Source of the DNA: Bedellia somnulentella | Taxonomy: Eukaryota; Arthropoda; Insecta; Lepidoptera; Bedelliidae | Direction: 5' to 3' | Assembly: GCA_963576735.1 (NCBI GenBank) | Contig: OY755177.1 | Coordinates: 17,050,001-17,114,000 of the forward strand | DNA: 64,000 bases | Shown: positions 19,401 through 25,650 of the stretch, piece by piece | Numbering within the stretch: the first letter of the stretch is position 1 | How the letters are laid out: the number at the start of each line of letters is the position of its first letter | Made by a program: the position numbers and the translations under genes | The notes under the pieces: model-generated | Databases searched by the model: none | What the model saw: only the letters and a program-made list of their open reading frames with translations | What the model was told of the DNA's origin: nothing

Positions 19401-22215
19401 CCCTTAGCATTTCGATATTTATCCTATCACACCCTGCCGCTTTCCCCGATTTCATACTTTTCATTGCTATTAGATTTTTTTCCATACTTATCATAGTTTC
19501 ACACACGTCACCCCCCTCGTTACAATAAATATTGCTATCAATTGCTGAAGAAATGGGGTTTTTCCACTGACCTCCATTATATTATATAAGTACGCTGGAC
19601 TAATGACAAGTGTTAAAATAACATCTATTTATTGTGCCGATTTGAAGCGCCCCCAATGTGGGGGAAAGGAACTAAATCTGACGTATACTGCAAATTGGCC
19701 AGTGCTTTTTTTACCATAAAGCGTAATATATCTATGGTTTTTATAATAACAAAATATTCAATAGTGCTGTGACCATGCTGTGAAATTCAGTTTCGATAAT
19801 ACTTACCGATGCAGACCGTGTAGTGCCTATAGACAGATTGTTAAACATAGATAATCTTGTAATTTACAGGTTTCTAACTTTGGAATTATGGCTGAAAAGT
19901 ATTAATAAGTCTAGTTCACGTCCAAAAGAATATGATTACATATTTATAACAAAACACTTCACTGACGTCTGTTTTATCAAGCATAAACATGCTCTTTGAG
20001 AAAGTGAAAAACTTTATTTTGTTTGTTGTTTAACTTTACATTATTTGTATTGTCACGGGCAAGTGAAACGGATAGCAGCTCATTACGAACTGAAGTTGAA
20101 GTTTCATATTTATTAAATAAACGTTCCCTATTTATTGTGAGATCTAGCTAGCTATACATAAACTACCCACATTTCCCGGCTTTCTTATCCTACGATTACT
20201 CAATCCTTGGTTAGTCATAGTATTAGCAATCAATTGAATTCGTTTGGACATTAGCCATGATTTATGCATTAAGAGTAATATGATCCATTCCTTTAAGTAA
20301 AAGCTTTTATCGATATATTCTATCTTACCGTCCCATCCTTTCATTAGTTCCTTTCCCTCTCACAGCTGCCGTAAGCGCCAAAATGGCGAAAATCAAATTG
20401 CCTCAATATGTCACGGTCTATAATTTGTCCAGCGTACTGACATAGTATAATGGAGGTCAGTGGGTTTTTCTCTTTTTCAAGGAGTCTCTTAGAATAATCA
20501 TTGAGTATACCTTTTATTGTTAACTCATGACTTCACGAGTCATTCATTCATCCTAACATACCTCATCACATTTTTCTTCTCCCTTTTTTCCTGTGATATA
20601 TTACCAGAATATTTTCTTATCTCTCCGTAAATTATTTATTGGAGAGTTTCATTTTATTTATTTATTTGGTTTGCCAACAGAGCATACATTAATGCAATTT
20701 TAAAAACAAACATTCACATAATAACAAAAAATATCTGAGGTATGCACCAATTATAGGCAGAACACATCATTCATAAGGCATGACATATAAGTTGTGGTTA
20801 GTTTTTTAAATCTTAAACTAAGTCCTAAACTTAAATCTAACAGATATAAATAATTTAAATCTTTTTGTTCATGAAAACCTCATGTGGGGATTATTACTAA
20901 TAAATAAAAAATAAAAAAGGAAAGAAAAATTTCGACACAGGCGGGATCGAACCCGCGACCTCGGGTATACGCCCCGACGCTCTGCCAATTGAGCTACCGT
21001 GTCAATTGGCTGCCAGTGCGAAATTTTTCTATCCTTTATTTCTTTTACACGTTTAAGTAGTGTTTGCGTTTGCTACCTCCGAATTTTCACAGATAGAATG
21101 CAAATGTTGAAAACGCCTAACTATCACATAATTAAAATCTTTTTTAAAAAAATAATAATTATAAACTTAGTTTTTTGATTGGTACATTACTAATAAAACA
21201 ATGGGATACAAAATAATTAAAATTTAAGAAACATATTACAGATATTTAATAATTTTATTTTTAAAAACTGGAAGAGAGTCGTGGAAAATGTCTAGGTCAC
21301 AATGTTTTGAGTTCAACTCATTATAAGCTCTACATATTCTTGTCAGAGGTGAATTCATACCTATATTGGTCCTGCAACGCTTAGTTTTAAAAATATTACC
21401 TATACATGTTCTGGGATAGTTATACGGAATAAAATAATACAGACATACATACATATACTCACGGCTATAAATCCCTAGAAGGGGTAGCCAGAGCTGAGGA
21501 ATTAGAAATTCCTCAGCCACTTTTGGAAAGTTGAGTGGGGAAAAGATGGTAAAATAAAGGTTGTTGGTGATGGGTCTCCAACCGCATCGCCCAAAAATCC
21601 CGTAAAAGTCCCAATACCGTTAGTTGCCTCTTACATACACCCACCGGAAGAAATGGGGTAGTGCTATTCTAAGCCACTACACAGCAGGGAATAAAATAAT
21701 TTATATCAATAATAATAATTTCGTTCAAACCTTTCTTTCAGATCTAGTTTCTAGTGCTATATTTTAGTTTTACCACCACTCTACCATTTTATATACATCT
21801 TCAACTCTGATTCCGTCATCGTTTACACACACACATTTAGTAGTTCATATTGCGATCATATTATTTGCGAATACTTGTTATTGGCTTAGTTTATAGCTGA
21901 TTTTATAAACATATATTGTATAATTTAGCTGTAAGTATTCCAAACAAATAAAATAAAATAATAAAATTGCTAGTAGACAGAGCCATACTTTCTTCGTTTC
22001 ACACAATGCATCCTTCATATTTCTATCCCACAACAGACAGGGTCAAGTACAATAAACCATTTTTTCTATTATGATGCCTACAAAATTGTTTTTTTTTTCT
22101 CCAGATGGCGATATACGGGGTAGCTCAGGAGATTTCCGATAGAAGCCTGGTGTCCGATATAACTAAACATTTCATAGATTCTATGTACTATCTACCCAAG
22201 CCTGAAGATGCATAA
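1412..22215 (+). CDS. Sply: Sphingosine-1-phosphate lyase, complete, 10 coding exons, 540 aa
   Basis: PLP-dependent ER enzyme that cleaves sphingosine 1-phosphate to a fatty aldehyde and phosphoethanolamine, the exit step of sphingolipid breakdown. Exons: 1412-1547, 2647-2862, 7845-8053, 10581-10814, 13009-13218, 14731-14851, 15674-15791, 16769-16915, 18242-18362, 22105-22215. All junctions are GT-AG and in phase. Residues 20-41 ([16 protein letters not shown]...) are the single N-terminal membrane anchor. Exon 4 opens with [15 protein letters not shown], exon 5 holds [11 protein letters not shown] and ends SISADTHK, where Lys335 is the predicted Schiff-base lysine; exon 6 continues YGYAPKGTS. 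The last exon, MAIYGVAQ...YYLPKPEDA, matches the family C-terminus. Length fits the family (about 540-570 aa). Exon 9 belongs to a tandem triplicate; the third copy is used here because its length matches the family best. Introns are large and repeat-filled. Confidence 0.95.
2094..2451 (+). mobile_element. RTE-type LINE 3' fragment
   Basis: Encodes the C-terminal segment [18 protein letters not shown], then [18 protein letters not shown] and, after a frameshift near the end, [15 protein letters not shown], followed by gcgtgagtataagtaagtaa. This is the end of an endonuclease/RT LINE protein, 5' truncated, in Sply intron 1. A short opposite-strand fragment of the same element lies at about 1985-2065. 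Confidence 0.75.
3343..4280 (+). mobile_element. Helitron 3' part (non-autonomous or truncated)
   Basis: The right end shows the Helitron signature: a short GC-rich hairpin (acccgtgcgaagccggggcg) followed by CTAG at 4277-4280 and a T outside. The left boundary is uncertain; tcaatacatagtataaaaca at 3343 is a candidate 5' TC end. The element sits in Sply intron 2 and includes the helicase remnant listed separately. Confidence 0.65.
4008..4232 (+). pseudogene. C-terminus of Helitron Rep/helicase (Pif1-like)
   Basis: Reads [50 protein letters not shown] and ends VVYKDIL-stop. [10 protein letters not shown]...LYVALSRV is the last helicase motif region of Helitron Rep/Hel proteins, where the segment binds DNA and ATP. 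Everything upstream of the motif is gone, so it cannot work alone. Confidence 0.8.
4445..4610 (-). repeat. SINE-B fragment
   Basis: Contains the family core ttctgaaaatcgcgtgacat, gttcagagtacccacg and tcacgtgataac. The tRNA-like head is missing. Confidence 0.65.
4770..4905 (-). mobile_element. RTE LINE 3' fragment, minus strand
   Basis: Reverse complement of the LINE 3' end seen at 2094-2451 (cattgggataggcagaaact, catgctcttttattgtccat), diverged and 5' truncated. Confidence 0.6.
5040..5305 (+). mobile_element. RTE LINE C-terminal fragment
   Basis: The open frame from 5042 reads [39 protein letters not shown] and [18 protein letters not shown], nearly identical to the copy at 2094-2451. The match breaks after KNKRACK and resumes at about 5605, so about 300 bp of AT-rich DNA separates two parts of one insertion. 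Confidence 0.75.
5605..5730 (+). mobile_element. RTE LINE 3' terminus with TGTATG tail
   Basis: Continues the fragment at 5040-5305: [30 protein letters not shown], then gcgtgagtaaatgtatgtgt. Confidence 0.7.
5763..5998 (+). repeat. SINE-A copy, plus orientation
   Basis: Family landmarks in order: gtagtgccggcttagaatgt at the 5' end, gtaagaggcgacta, gggcgatgcggttggagacc (the second half resembles a pol III B box), tttatagccgtgagtatatg at the 3' end. Diverged in the middle. Confidence 0.75.
6285..6440 (+). mobile_element. RTE LINE 3' fragment, diverged
   Basis: Carries agagccatgtggatggtaat, agaggtttgccaggatcgta and ctctgcctaccccaacgg before gcgtgagtatatgtatgtaa. It has internal deletions and no open frame. 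Confidence 0.65.
6796..7050 (-). repeat. SINE-A copy
   Basis: Full-length minus-strand copy from the tail (atatactcacggctataaat) to the head (ctaagccgacactacacagc). Confidence 0.8.
7205..7459 (-). repeat. SINE-A copy
   Basis: Full-length minus-strand copy with a (CATA)n tail at its left end, in Sply intron 2. Confidence 0.85.
8066..8295 (-). repeat. SINE-A copy 13 bp downstream of Sply exon 3
   Basis: Starts atacatatacttacggctat and ends agccgacacgacac. It begins within 15 bp of the exon 3 donor, and the same arrangement is repeated after the first fossil exon copy. Confidence 0.8.
8333..8452 (+). pseudogene. Decayed partial copy of Sply exon 3 (first duplicate)
   Basis: The bases match the 3' half of exon 3 (ccacttcatgct, ggaagccgaaattgtgagaa, tttcatggggatgaggacgc) and end with a GTGAGT donor. 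Insertions break the frame before the KMEAE segment, and there is no exon-3-like acceptor, so it is not expected to code. It is followed by its own SINE-A copy, exactly as the true exon is. Confidence 0.8.
8464..8708 (-). repeat. SINE-A copy inside the exon 3 tandem duplication
   Basis: Shares private variants with the copy at 8066-8295 (ggctattaatccc, aagaatagtaaat, cttttgaaagtcgagcgggg), so the two arose by duplication of one insertion and not by two insertions. Confidence 0.8.
8740..8865 (+). pseudogene. Decayed partial copy of Sply exon 3 (second duplicate)
   Basis: Matches the same part of exon 3 (cttcacgctgatgtattttc, ggagttaataagatggaagc) and ends gggacg|gtgag. A deletion removes the EIVR codons and creates an in-frame TGA. 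No acceptor is seen. It is the last unit of a roughly 400-bp tandem duplication running from 8054. Confidence 0.8.
8935..9175 (-). mobile_element. RTE LINE 3' fragment
   Basis: Reverse complement of the LINE 3' end (cccattggggtagacggaga, tacgatcctgacaaatctct, catgctcttttatt). It abuts a plus-strand fragment, so the two form a head-to-head pair. Confidence 0.7.
9176..9300 (+). mobile_element. RTE LINE 3' fragment
   Basis: agagcatgtatgaaaatatt, gaggttttccaggatcgtac and tttgcctaccccaatgcgaa match the LINE terminus. Confidence 0.65.
9312..9576 (-). repeat. SINE-A copy
   Basis: Full-length, with a short insertion after ggggtgg-like bases (tggctaccagctaacctaag) that duplicates part of the sequence around the agagct box. 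Confidence 0.8.
9985..10530 (-). mobile_element. Second LINE family, C-terminal fragment with TACAT tail
   Basis: Minus-strand translation gives [50 protein letters not shown] and [15 protein letters not shown], the C-terminal region of an RTE/BovB-like LINE protein. A TAG interrupts it at the expected Trp. The 3' end has a ggatgtatgtatgta tail (seen reversed at the left). It lies in Sply intron 3. Confidence 0.75.
10850..11075 (+). repeat. SINE-B copy lacking the head
   Basis: Runs from gttgttaactgtgagggaaa through gacaatgtcacgatatgttc to ggggataagcggcgtgagcg. A short LINE piece (aaaaggaatgttgagatggt) follows before the exon 4 fossil copy. Confidence 0.7.
11134..11262 (+). pseudogene. Partial copy of Sply exon 4
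   Basis: Repeats the last 42 codons of exon 4: [19 protein letters not shown], then [22 protein letters not shown] and a GTATGT donor. The frame is open over the whole copy, with several amino-acid changes from exon 4. Its left end is fused to SINE-B and LINE sequence and no good acceptor is seen, so it is probably a fossil exon rather than a used one. Confidence 0.75.
11285..11665 (-). repeat. SINE-B copy with tRNA-like head
   Basis: Left end is the tail (aacataacataacataaacg); the right end read on the minus strand carries a pol III B-box-like gtgttcaaatcctgggtcg. This gives a tRNA-derived head, a unique body and a TTATG-repeat tail. Confidence 0.75.
11983..12075. repeat. Family M fragment
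   Basis: Contains ggaaagaaaaatttcgacac, ggcggggttcgaacccgcga and cacatgaggttttcatgaac: one arm plus the T-arm of the tRNA-like module, with the rest deleted. Confidence 0.6.
12203..12645. mobile_element. MITE-like element with AATAGGCTATTTGACT inverted ends
   Basis: Left aataggctatttgactgtaa and right agtcaaatagcctattt are inverted copies about 440 bp apart. The inside has no ORF. The duplicated target site is not clear. Confidence 0.55.
12805..12975. mobile_element. TTAA-flanked MITE just upstream of Sply exon 5
   Basis: The ends gagcttattccatt and aatggaataagctc are exact inverted repeats, each flanked by TTAA (12801-12804 and 12976-12979), as produced by piggyBac-type insertion. The right end is 29 bp before the exon 5 start at 13009. 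Confidence 0.75.
13402..13560. repeat. Family M partial copy
   Basis: Arm ttcatgaaaacctcatgtgg plus ggattattactaataaataa, then aatcgaacccgcgacctcgg, then an abrupt return to ttctttcctttatttattct. The tRNA-like module is cut in half. Confidence 0.65.
13600..13905. mobile_element. Family M foldback element, complete copy with tRNA-like core
   Basis: Long inverted arms (about 65 bp, from tatcacataatttaatgttt to acattaaattatgtgata) flank a central tRNA-like sequence at 13736-13808. No ORF. Arm inner parts carry the family marks cctcatgtggggattattac and gtaataatccccacatgagg. Confidence 0.8.
13736..13808 (+). tRNA. tRNA-like pseudogene inside family M
   Basis: Acceptor strands GACACTG and CAGTGTC pair perfectly, the D arm is GCTC-AGTTGGCA-GAGC, and the T arm is GCGGG-TTCGAAC-CCCGC, for a total of 73 nt. 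The anticodon stem is degenerate in this copy (only three adjacent pairs), the loop reads GCGTATA, and position 33 is C instead of the universal T. It is therefore a mobile tRNA-like module and not a working tRNA. Confidence 0.6.
13906..14057. repeat. Family M partial copy
   Basis: Carries aggtagacaagtggccgtcc, aacgcaaacactacttgaac and ttctttcctttaataacatc, the same order as in the neighbouring complete copy but without the tRNA-like core. Confidence 0.6.
14426..14666 (+). repeat. SINE-A copy ending 65 bp before Sply exon 6
   Basis: Full-length plus-strand copy, from gtgtagtgtcagcttagaat to tatagccgtgagtatatgta. Confidence 0.85.
15014..15243 (+). repeat. SINE-A copy with lost tail
   Basis: Starts gtgtagtgtcggcttagaat and ends aagggatttatt without the gccgtgagtatatg tail. 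It has an internal 20-bp repeat of accccatttctac/gtagaaatggggt forming a small hairpin. Confidence 0.8.
15434..15645. repeat. Family M copy with collapsed core
   Basis: The tRNA-like half appears twice in inverted orientation (gcgggaatcgaacccgcgac then gtcgcgggttcgattccc), flanked on the right by the full arm aataatccccacatgaggtt. Confidence 0.7.
16055..16440 (+). mobile_element. RTE LINE 3' fragment with TATG tail
   Basis: [58 protein letters not shown], one frameshift, then [16 protein letters not shown] and gacgtgagtatatgtatgta. In Sply intron 7; diverged from the copies at 2094 and 5040, so it is a different subfamily. Confidence 0.75.
16695..16740 (+). repeat. SINE-A tail fragment 29 bp upstream of Sply exon 8
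   Basis: ttatagccgtgagtatatgt followed by atgtatgtatgt is the family terminus; the body is not present. Confidence 0.6.
17195..17430 (-). mobile_element. Strongly decayed reverse-transcriptase remnant
   Basis: The minus strand gives [22 protein letters not shown] and later [14 protein letters not shown], recognisable RT motifs (GCPQGGVLSP and GYADD) of a LINE, with several stops. The family cannot be fixed. Confidence 0.6.
17840..17917 (+). repeat. Truncated leading unit of the Sply exon-9 tandem array
   Basis: The bases ctcttacgtgtaaactctg at 17846-17864 match the exon end, donor and intron start found after copies 1 and 2, and the remaining bases match the short intron and acceptor of the array unit (ctaactcctattgcctatt, then acatag). 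The exon body is missing, so this is the right end of a lost copy 0. Confidence 0.6.
17918..18017 (+). other. Sply: Sply exon 9, tandem copy 1 (candidate alternative exon)
   Basis: Preceded by the acceptor attacatag and followed by donor GTAAAC. Joined to exon 8 (GG overhang) it reads [19 protein letters not shown], continues [15 protein letters not shown] and ends in phase 0, so it can join exon 10 without a frame change. It is 100 nt (33 full codons), shorter than copy 3 by seven codons at the 3' end. Using two copies in tandem would shift the frame, so the copies could only be used one at a time. No transcript evidence was available. Confidence 0.65.
18081..18180 (+). other. Sply: Sply exon 9, tandem copy 2 (candidate alternative exon)
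   Basis: Acceptor tatcacatag, donor GTAAAC. The frame reads [19 protein letters not shown], then [15 protein letters not shown], ending in phase 0. Differences from copy 1 (for example TQEA to IEEG and VNDV to LQDV) are substitutions that keep the frame open. The introns between copies are only 63 and 61 nt, and the array period is about 162 bp. Confidence 0.65.
18242..18362 (+). other. Sply: Sply exon 9, tandem copy 3 (canonical exon)
   Basis: Acceptor tatcgcacag, donor GTATGT. Reads [35 protein letters not shown] and APVHGK, ending in phase 0. It has the longest 3' end of the three and the best donor, and its length is the closest fit to the family between the helix after CVTH and the MAIYG segment, so it is taken as the default exon. 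Confidence 0.85.
18686..20640 (-). mobile_element. RTE-like LINE remnant interrupted by a DNA element
   Basis: Minus-strand pieces in order: [20 protein letters not shown] (right of the inserted element), [38 protein letters not shown], then [20 protein letters not shown] and [25 protein letters not shown] is the RT catalytic motif. The frame reads through the target site of the element at 19565-20462 once the element and one target copy are ignored. Frameshifts separate the pieces. Confidence 0.75.
19565..20462. mobile_element. 898-bp DNA element with inverted ends and 8-bp target duplication
   Basis: Ends cactgacctccattat... and ...ataatggaggtcagtg are inverted repeats of about 38 bp. The 8-bp sequence ggtttttc flanks both sides (19557-19564 and 20463-20470). 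The inside has no transposase ORF. An 8-bp duplication is typical of hAT, P and Merlin groups. Confidence 0.85.
20849..21140. mobile_element. Family M copy with near-consensus tRNA-like core
   Basis: Left arm ttgttcatgaaaacctcatg; the minus strand of about 20940-21003 reads a cloverleaf with D arm GCTC...GAGC and a perfect 5-bp anticodon stem TCGGG-GCGTATA-CCCGA. Right part is tttcttttacacgtttaagt to gttgaaaacgcctaactat. Confidence 0.7.
21443..21685 (-). repeat. SINE-A copy
   Basis: Full-length minus-strand copy in Sply intron 9; a three-base loss is seen in the head (aagccactacacagc). Confidence 0.85.
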
Positions 22216-22728
22216 GGCTCCATGATCACTTGGTTTTTACTTTTTTGTAACGTGAACAAAACTAAATGTTATAGATTAAAAATAACCTGTAGGAAATTAA
22301 AAAATATGTTATTATGTGTTTAGTAGAAAGAATTAAACTTCATAGAAGAGATTTCCAGCTAAGATCCATTCAGTCATATTCTTATACATTTTTCTTTGCA
22401 ATTTTTTTATTTCTTAAGTTTAAAGCCTATTTAGAAATAGTTTGGTAGCGTCATTACTTTGTCCTTCCAAACTTTTTTCTCTGTAATATAAGATCATTTT
22501 TTAATATGAATGAAAATAATTTATGAACGCGTTGCTAATAAACAGACACTTGATGGTTTTCTAAACATATTCTTTATTTTTTGTTCAGGAAATAATTATT
22601 TTGTTTACGTCATAATTAGGTGCGTCTTTTAAAACTAACTGACTGTACATTCCTGTTGTGATACTTGTGAAAAAACTAGAGTACATAGATAAATAACGTT
22701 AGGCTCCGTTAGTGTTGCATGGATTTGT

Positions 22729-22988
22729 ACATACATACATACATACATATACTCACGGCTATAAATCCCTTAACGGGGTAGCCAGAGCTTAGGAACGAAA
22801 AATTCCTCGGCCACTTTTGGATGTTGATTGGGGAAAAGATGGTAATGATAAATAAATGTTTTTGGTGACGGGTCTCCAACCACATCGCCCAAAAATCACT
22901 TAAAAGGCCCCTATACCCTCAGTCGCCTCTTACGATCACCCACGGGTAGAAATGGGGTAGTGTTATTCTAAGCCGACAGTACACGGCT
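22729..22988 (-). repeat. SINE-A copy
   Basis: Full-length minus-strand copy with a (CATA)4 tail, belonging to the subgroup with tcacttaaaa and gatcacccacgggtag in place of tcccttaaaa and tacacccaccggaag. Confidence 0.85.
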
Positions 22989-24392
22989 AATGCATGGATT
23001 TGTCTGTCAGATTATATAAGCAATTTTGCGAATTGTTGTCTTATCCTAAAATAATTTTAAAACAGGCACAAAAACCTGTTTCCATTATAAAAGTTGGACT
23101 CGTATTTGTTAGATATTAAACGTTGCTATTACTGGATTATCTTGTTTTTGAAATTATTTTACAAAAAGTAGCACATAAAAATAACTTAACTTAAGCTACT
23201 GATACTATCGGTATGTTTCATGGTGAATATTCATTTTTTAAAGTTTATATAGCCGTTTTTTTAATATGACTAAGGTAGCGTTATTTTAAAATAATTTCAA
23301 TGCAATTAAATGGAAGGTATCAACCATATAATAAGTACATTGCCCAAATGAAACATAAAATAATCACATGTTATACATCACAATTATACTTACTCGTATT
23401 TAAATATAAATATTTACAAAGAATAGATCAATGAAGTCTTCCGATTACCCCTGTCAATTGGACTCACGATGTTTCTGGATATTATTACACAATGTTTTTT
23501 TTATATTTTTACTTATTCATGAGTATAAAATGTTTTCGGTATTAGTAAATTTCGCCAAAAAATGGACATAGCTCGATTGGAATCCCATTACGAACGATCC
23601 GACATTAATATTTATTCGTTCTACTGATGTGATGAGTGTTGAGATGTACAGTGTTAGCCTGTTTATTAATCGTTAAATCTTTTCTATATTGTGAATCACT
23701 AAGAATTTGATACTTATTTATTTTCTTATTTAGTTTCTTATTAGTGTTTATTTTTATACAACGCAAATGAAGTATGAAGTTAAAGTGTATATTTTTTTCA
23801 AGTTTTCATAGAGTCGTGACTTTTTGTTATAAAACTTTGTGATTTTGTTTAAATTTAAAACGAATAGTTTAATCTGTACCAAATTTATATTTTAGTTTAT
23901 AGGAATCAATTTGTAAATAAGTCATAATAAGAACAATTTATATGATAGACATCAATGTTTATAACTTGTATTTATTAAACATTTTTGTTAAAGCATTTAT
24001 TAGGCGGTTGTGGTGTGGGGTTGAGGTTGACGCGTTTTGTAATGAATGCTGGATTGTTTAATTGTTATATACAGATATAAATAAAGAGGACGTAAATATT
24101 TAAATTGTGTTTTAATTTTAATTAATTAGTATCATTTCCTAATGTTCTGAGACATGAATATAATTCAGCTATGACTCGTTAATAGTTGGTGCAAAATGTT
24201 GGATTTGATGCCTTAATTTTGGTGTTCGTGTTTTTCTATAGCTTAGAAACTAGTACCAAATCCGGCCATGTCATTAATATTTAAAGTCACGTTTGGGATT
24301 TATTCATCACATTAGGGTCTTAACAGTCAGAGAGGAAATATAGGAAACTCTGATGGTTGACTTGTACTTTGTCATGGTGACAGTGTCTTTTG

Positions 24393-24880
24393 AATGTTTT
24401 TGTTCATGAAAACCTCATGTGGGGATTATTACTAATAAATAAAGGATAAATAAAATACGCCCCTGTCGCTCTGCTAATTGAGCTACCGTGTCAATGGCTG
24501 CCGGTGCGAAATTGCTGCTGTGTCGAAATTTTTCTTGCCTTTATTTATCCTTTATTTATTAGTAATAATCCCCACATGAGGTTTTCATGAACAAAAACAT
24601 TCAAATTATGTGATAGGCGTTCTCAACATTTGAGTGCTATCTGAAAAGGTAGACAAGTGGCCTTCCGAATTTGTGAAAAATTCGGAGGTAGGGAACGCAA
24701 ACACTACTTAAAAGTGTAAAAGAAACAAAGGATAGAAGAATTTCGCACCTGCAGCCATTGACACGGTAGCTCAATTGGCAGAGTGACGGGGGCGTATACC
24801 CGATGTCGCGGGTTCGATTCCCGACTGTGTCGAAATTTTTCTTTCCTTTATTTATCCTTTATTTATTGACAGTGTATTTG
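24393..24880. mobile_element. Two adjacent family M copies
   Basis: Arm sequences at 24405-24450 and 24545-24600 form one foldback unit. The second unit carries a tRNA-like sequence at 24758-24831 (gacacggtagctcaattggc ... gggttcgattcccg ... ctgtgtc). Confidence 0.7.
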
Positions 24881-25650
24881 TATGCATCGACAATCGGTTT
24901 GCTCGCAAATAAGGTACATAAATACACTGCTTAAGAGGTCTACTCTTCAAATCGTGAACGATAATTTCTTCTATATTTCTTCTAGCATATATATGAACAT
25001 CAACTTCGCACTCGCACGCAACTAATTTTCCGATAATAGCATGTGAGTCTATGCGTTACCATGTGATATTCGATAAATCTCACGATACTTTGATAAGTTT
25101 AAAATTACATAAAATAAACTGACCCCTAAAAAATTGGGGCTAACTTATTAAAGGGGCCATTAAAATCTTGCATTCGTGATAAAGTACTTAATACAAATAG
25201 AGCTTATGGTGTAACAAGGCTTATATGCGCTGGAACACTTAGAGAAATTTATTAAAATTTGAATAATAATTCACGCGGCTGAATCCGGACCGCATTGATG
25301 TGTGTCATATGGTGGTAAGATACGGCAAAAAATATAAGTGATAAAAGATTATTTTTCTAGGTTGTCTAGTGGATAGTACTTATTTGTATCAAGCCTCGTA
25401 TGTAATGGTACCTAGCGATTTTTTCCAGGTCCGGAATTTGAAAGATTGCAACTTGCACTTGGCTCTTTTTCGTAGTTTACGAAGCTCTAGGTGCAATCTA
25501 ACAAAGTTAACATGTCATTCTTTATATCAATATTTCAATTAACTTAAACCCTTATTTTTGAAATAAAAATCTTAAAAGAATATATATCGTTTAATATTCA
25601 GATTACCAAACATTTCGTAACTCATCGCTTTAGAATCGTAAACTTGTAAA

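Larger units (their letters stand above)
22216..25650. other. Region downstream of Sply up to the CAP gene
   Basis: AT-rich. It must contain the lyase 3' untranslated region; AATAAA-type signals occur at about 22537 and 24077. It also contains a SINE-A copy and two family M copies. A small inverted repeat (agattgcaacttgca ... ggtgcaatct) lies at about 25442-25500. No other coding signal is seen. Confidence 0.5.

Noticed and set aside
20940..21003. Functional tRNA-Tyr (GTA)
   Set aside because: Position 33 is C, the sequence lies inside a repeated foldback element, and other copies are broken.
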